Below, one piece after another: positions 61,587 to 64,000 of a stretch of 64,000 nt of DNA. The notes under the pieces were generated by a model. The model saw only the letters and a list, made by a program, of their open reading frames with translations. It was not told the DNA's origin and did no database searches. Source of the DNA: Verrucomicrobiaceae bacterium. Its GTDB lineage: Bacteria > Verrucomicrobiota > Verrucomicrobiia > Verrucomicrobiales > Verrucomicrobiaceae. Numbering within the stretch: the stretch's first letter is position 1; each line of letters starts with the position of its first letter. The stretch covers positions 67,132 through 131,131 of the forward strand of contig JADJPW010000011.1 of the NCBI GenBank assembly GCA_016713035.1, given 5' to 3'. The position numbers and the translations under genes are program-made.

Positions 61587-62121
61587 TCAGCTCTGTGGGC
61601 CCGCTGCCACCAGTTCCTTTTCAAGAAAGTCGATCACATCACGGAAGCGGCACTCATTTTCCGTGCTCAGGCTAGAGAGCGTCTGATGCGCATCCAGGAT
61701 GTGCTGTGCCTGCTCCTCTTTGCAGCCGCTGGCTTCAGCCTCTTCGCACAGTTTTAGCGCAGTGCCTGCCTGCTCGCGCTCGGCCAACCAGAGCTTCCCT
61801 TCGGTATCGAGCTCCAGGATGTGATTGAGCCCTAGACTGGTGAGCAGTTGGACATTCCGCTGGTTCGCGTTCAGCACGCTGAAGGTGCCCTCTGCGCCAG
61901 TTTGTTTCACTTTCAGGGATACCTGCGTCAGCACCAGAAAGGTGCTGTCCATCATCGGGCAGCGCTCCAGATCGACGACGAGGTCACGCACACCTCGTGC
62001 CAGCATGCTCAGCAGCGCACTTTTGCCTGCACGCTGTTTTGGGAAGGTGCCTTTGCCATCCACTCGCACCTGAAGACCTTCCGATCATTCCGACGAGGAT
62101 ACGTGAGGCGGCAGCGGGCAT
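61587..62121 (-). pseudogene. STAS-domain protein, N-terminus with several frame breaks
   Basis: The C-terminal 135 residues are intact: MLARGVRDLVVDLERCPMMD is the SpoIIAA-like STAS core with the Ser/Thr phospho-loop region DSTFLVL, then VLNANQRNVQLLTSLGL. Anti-sigma-factor antagonists have this fold. Before residue 40 the expected sequence jumps frame at least twice: MPAAASRILVGMIG is read from an ATG at 62119-62121 in another frame, and a TFQNS-type segment in a third. So either the gene is decaying or the sequence is poor here. Confidence 0.7.
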
Positions 62122-62154
62122 AGTGGGGTGGGGGGTGATCGGAGAGGACAGGGA

Positions 62155-62653
62155 TTAATTCCAGAGAAAGATTTTTGACTCACGAGTTCTCCTTTGCCGC
62201 GCAGAATGGAGACCTTCCACATCGTCACGCGGCCATTTTTTTTGGTATTCCGCACCATTTACCGCTAACTCAGTGATGTTCGCACGGCGCACATCTTCGA
62301 CGACGACTTCTTTGGAGAATTTTTCAGCCAGCGTCCGCCAAGCGGTAGTCAAAGCGCACACTCCCACCGGGCCAGTGCGGTCTGGCAGAGCTTCCAGAAG
62401 ATGGTGTAGTAGTGGCCGAAGCGGTTCTTGATCTGCTCCGCCGTCACCGCGCCGTAGAGAGGAAGTGCTCGCTCGAAATTCACTGCCTGCACCTGGGTCG
62501 CTGCGGGCACTCCTGCTTGGAGGTGGTACGCTTCACCTTGGTGATCTTCCCGCCAGGACCTGTGACCGAGGAGGAGCAGGCGCAAATACGAGCACGGTTA
62601 GCAACAGTGCTACAAGAGCGGAAAAGAGCAGTAAAGAGACGAAAAGGAGACAT
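62155..62653 (-). pseudogene. secreted hypothetical protein, many frame breaks
   Basis: Protein-like segments occur in all three minus frames in consistent order: MSPFRLFTALFRS (from 62653), LVALLLTVLVFAPAP, GKITKVKRTTSKQEC, FERALPLYGAVTAEQIKNRF, KFSKEVVVEDVRRANITE and QKSFLWN. They join into one exported or membrane protein of unknown function, but about five frame changes are needed in 500 bases. Confidence 0.55.
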
Positions 62654-62799
62654 CGCACTCACCTCTGTGCGGGAGGGCAACTCGCTGTCAACGGAGCCCT
62701 TCAGCAGAGAATCGAATTCGCACTACGAGTTGTCTGGACTAGGCCGGTGATTGCGTCGGCAACTCACTGCTGCCTGGCCGATTCTTCCGCACCTTACGG

Positions 62800-63524
62800 A
62801 TCGTCAAAGCTGCCTGTTTTGCCTGCCGCCGAGTTCGATCTTCGATTTGGTGGCGTAGGCGATGCCCGAAAAGGACTGCAAATAGGCCATGGACTTACCG
62901 TCGATGCTCACCGCATCGCATCACCGATAAGTTTCACGACGAGCAGGGTTCTACCATTTACCACGTTTCCAGCTTTGCGGGGAAGGTGGCTTGGCGTCCG
63001 GTGAGGAGTTTGGCCACTTCCACTTTCTTGGCGGGGTCTTTTTTTCATCTAGTAGATGTCATTGCGCATGTTGCCATCTTTTTCGTCAATGATGGTTGAT
63101 GCCATTGAGGCGGACCTGTGCACGGCAGATCTGGCCGTAGTGGCGGCGACAGTGAGATTTCAGGTCATCGAACTCCGCGTCATCATCGTCGCTCCATCGG
63201 GAGGTGCGGCGTTCGACGATGCTGTCAGGTGAATTCGAAGGATTTCTAAGCCGTGGACGGCGGCATGGGCTTTAATGACTTTGCCATCCGGTGCAGTGCT
63301 GTCCCACCACCCGCGTCTGGTTGCCTTTGGAACCGCCGTTTCAAAAGGTGAAGGTGTCGACGCGGTGCCAGGGCTTAGCCGGTGTGGAGGCGGAAAATGC
63401 ATCCTCGAGAAAGCGGTTCTTTCTTCCCACCGCGATGGGCTTGGAGGGCGCTCTGGGCAGGCGTGGTGTGTCTGCAACAACGGCGGCAGTGGTGAGAACA
63501 GAGGGTGATGATGGTGCGGCGCAT
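62800..63524 (-). pseudogene. secreted hypothetical protein, many frame breaks
   Basis: A signal peptide starts at the ATG 63522-63524 (MRRTIITL), and pieces of one protein follow in changing frames: KPWHRVDTFTFETAVPK, EFDDLKSHCRRHYGQICRAQ and SIDGKSMAYLQSFSGIAYAT. No domain recognised. The fragments keep order but no frame holds for more than about 40 codons. Confidence 0.45.
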
Positions 63525-63539
63525 GGGGTGTATGTAGTG

Positions 63540-64000
63540 GTGTTGAGTGGATTCAGGGGTGTGGGCGGACAGGGATCAGGCGGCGGGGCATCAAACCAGC
63601 GGCCGTGTTCTTGGAATGAATAAAGGTCGATGAGGCGCTCGACGGCTTTCCCCCTCAGAGATATTGAGCTACACTGGCGGTCTTGCCGACTGGGAGTGAT
63701 CTTGCCGGGAGCTCCGCCGACGTAGCCGAAGTCTGCATCGGCCATTTCACCCCAGGGCCATTGACCCGATGCAGCCCATGGCGGCGATGCTATCCGCCTT
63801 TGAGGTGGCCCGTGGAGAGCGCGGATTTTTTTGCGTGGTGGTTTGCAGATTGAAAAGCGTGCGCCCGGCTGGGGGGCAGGCGACGTAGTCAGTCTTGAAG
63901 ATGCGGACGCCGGCGGCTTGGGAGGATCTTGCCAGCTGATGCGGAAGCTCTGACCGGGTGCTTCCTCACCATTGACGATCACGGCATCGCCGATGCCGTC
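63540..64000 (-). pseudogene. frame-broken coding remnant at window end
   Basis: Fragments SIAAMGCIGSMALG, ADADFGYVGGAPGKITPS and AVERLIDLYSFQEHGRWFD lie in different minus frames in order. No family assigned. The upstream end is outside the window. Confidence 0.35.

Overview
The window looks like chromosomal DNA of a Verrucomicrobiota bacterium (Verrucomicrobiaceae/Prosthecobacter-like), judged from gene content, not from any database search. The evidence is: secreted sulfatases; a PSCyt1-DUF1549-DUF1553 protein followed by a DUF1501 protein (a planctomycete/verrucomicrobial pairing); secreted Gfo/Idh/MocA oxidoreductases; neutral-ceramidase-like secreted proteins; a very long DUF4175-type coiled-coil protein; high GC with C-ending codons; and few Shine-Dalgarno sequences. 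There are no rRNA or tRNA genes, CRISPR arrays or prophages that I can recognise.

Layout. 1-4.7 kb: minus-strand metabolic genes (LamG-like secreted protein cut by the window edge, PhzF-family protein, two Gfo/Idh/MocA dehydrogenases). 4.7-11.5 kb: a self-contained cluster with an SsuD-like flavin monooxygenase, a YdhF-like aldo/keto reductase, an NAD(P)H:FMN reductase, an FAD/NAD(P)-binding protein, a ROK repressor and an MFS transporter. Three of its promoter regions share a near-palindromic site (core TTCCARTAYTGGAA), so it reads as one ROK-controlled regulon, plausibly for oxygenolytic desulfonation of a sulfonate. 11.5-22.9 kb: a polysaccharide/sulfate-ester locus (GH141-like beta-helix protein, two sulfatases, PSCyt/DUF1501 pair), with a frameshifted YhaM-like HD nuclease gene inside it. 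23-30.7 kb: an outer-membrane porin, a 1531-residue DUF4175-type protein whose 3' end is duplicated 0.6 kb downstream, a REP-associated tyrosine transposase (RAYT) and a prepilin. 31-49 kb: mostly housekeeping genes (TlyA, Prc protease, dtd, prfC, queG, fabF, response regulator, M16 peptidase) with some verrucomicrobial surface proteins. 48.4-53.6 kb: an accessory stretch with a ceramidase-like protein, a truncated hydrolase, a zinc-ribbon membrane protein, short GTAG-containing repeats and a second RAYT. 53.6-61 kb: a membrane-anchored vWA protein, a sigma-54 activator with an altered receiver, a second ceramidase-like protein and a GT2/GT39 glycosyltransferase pair.

60.8-64 kb is full of frame breaks. 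One gene needs a single-base correction and an STAS gene needs several. The last 1.8 kb on the minus strand holds recognisable protein fragments scattered over all three frames. Either this is a decaying region or, more simply, a low-quality contig end. The single-base break in the HD gene near 20.3 kb is also a homopolymer contraction and may be a sequencing error.
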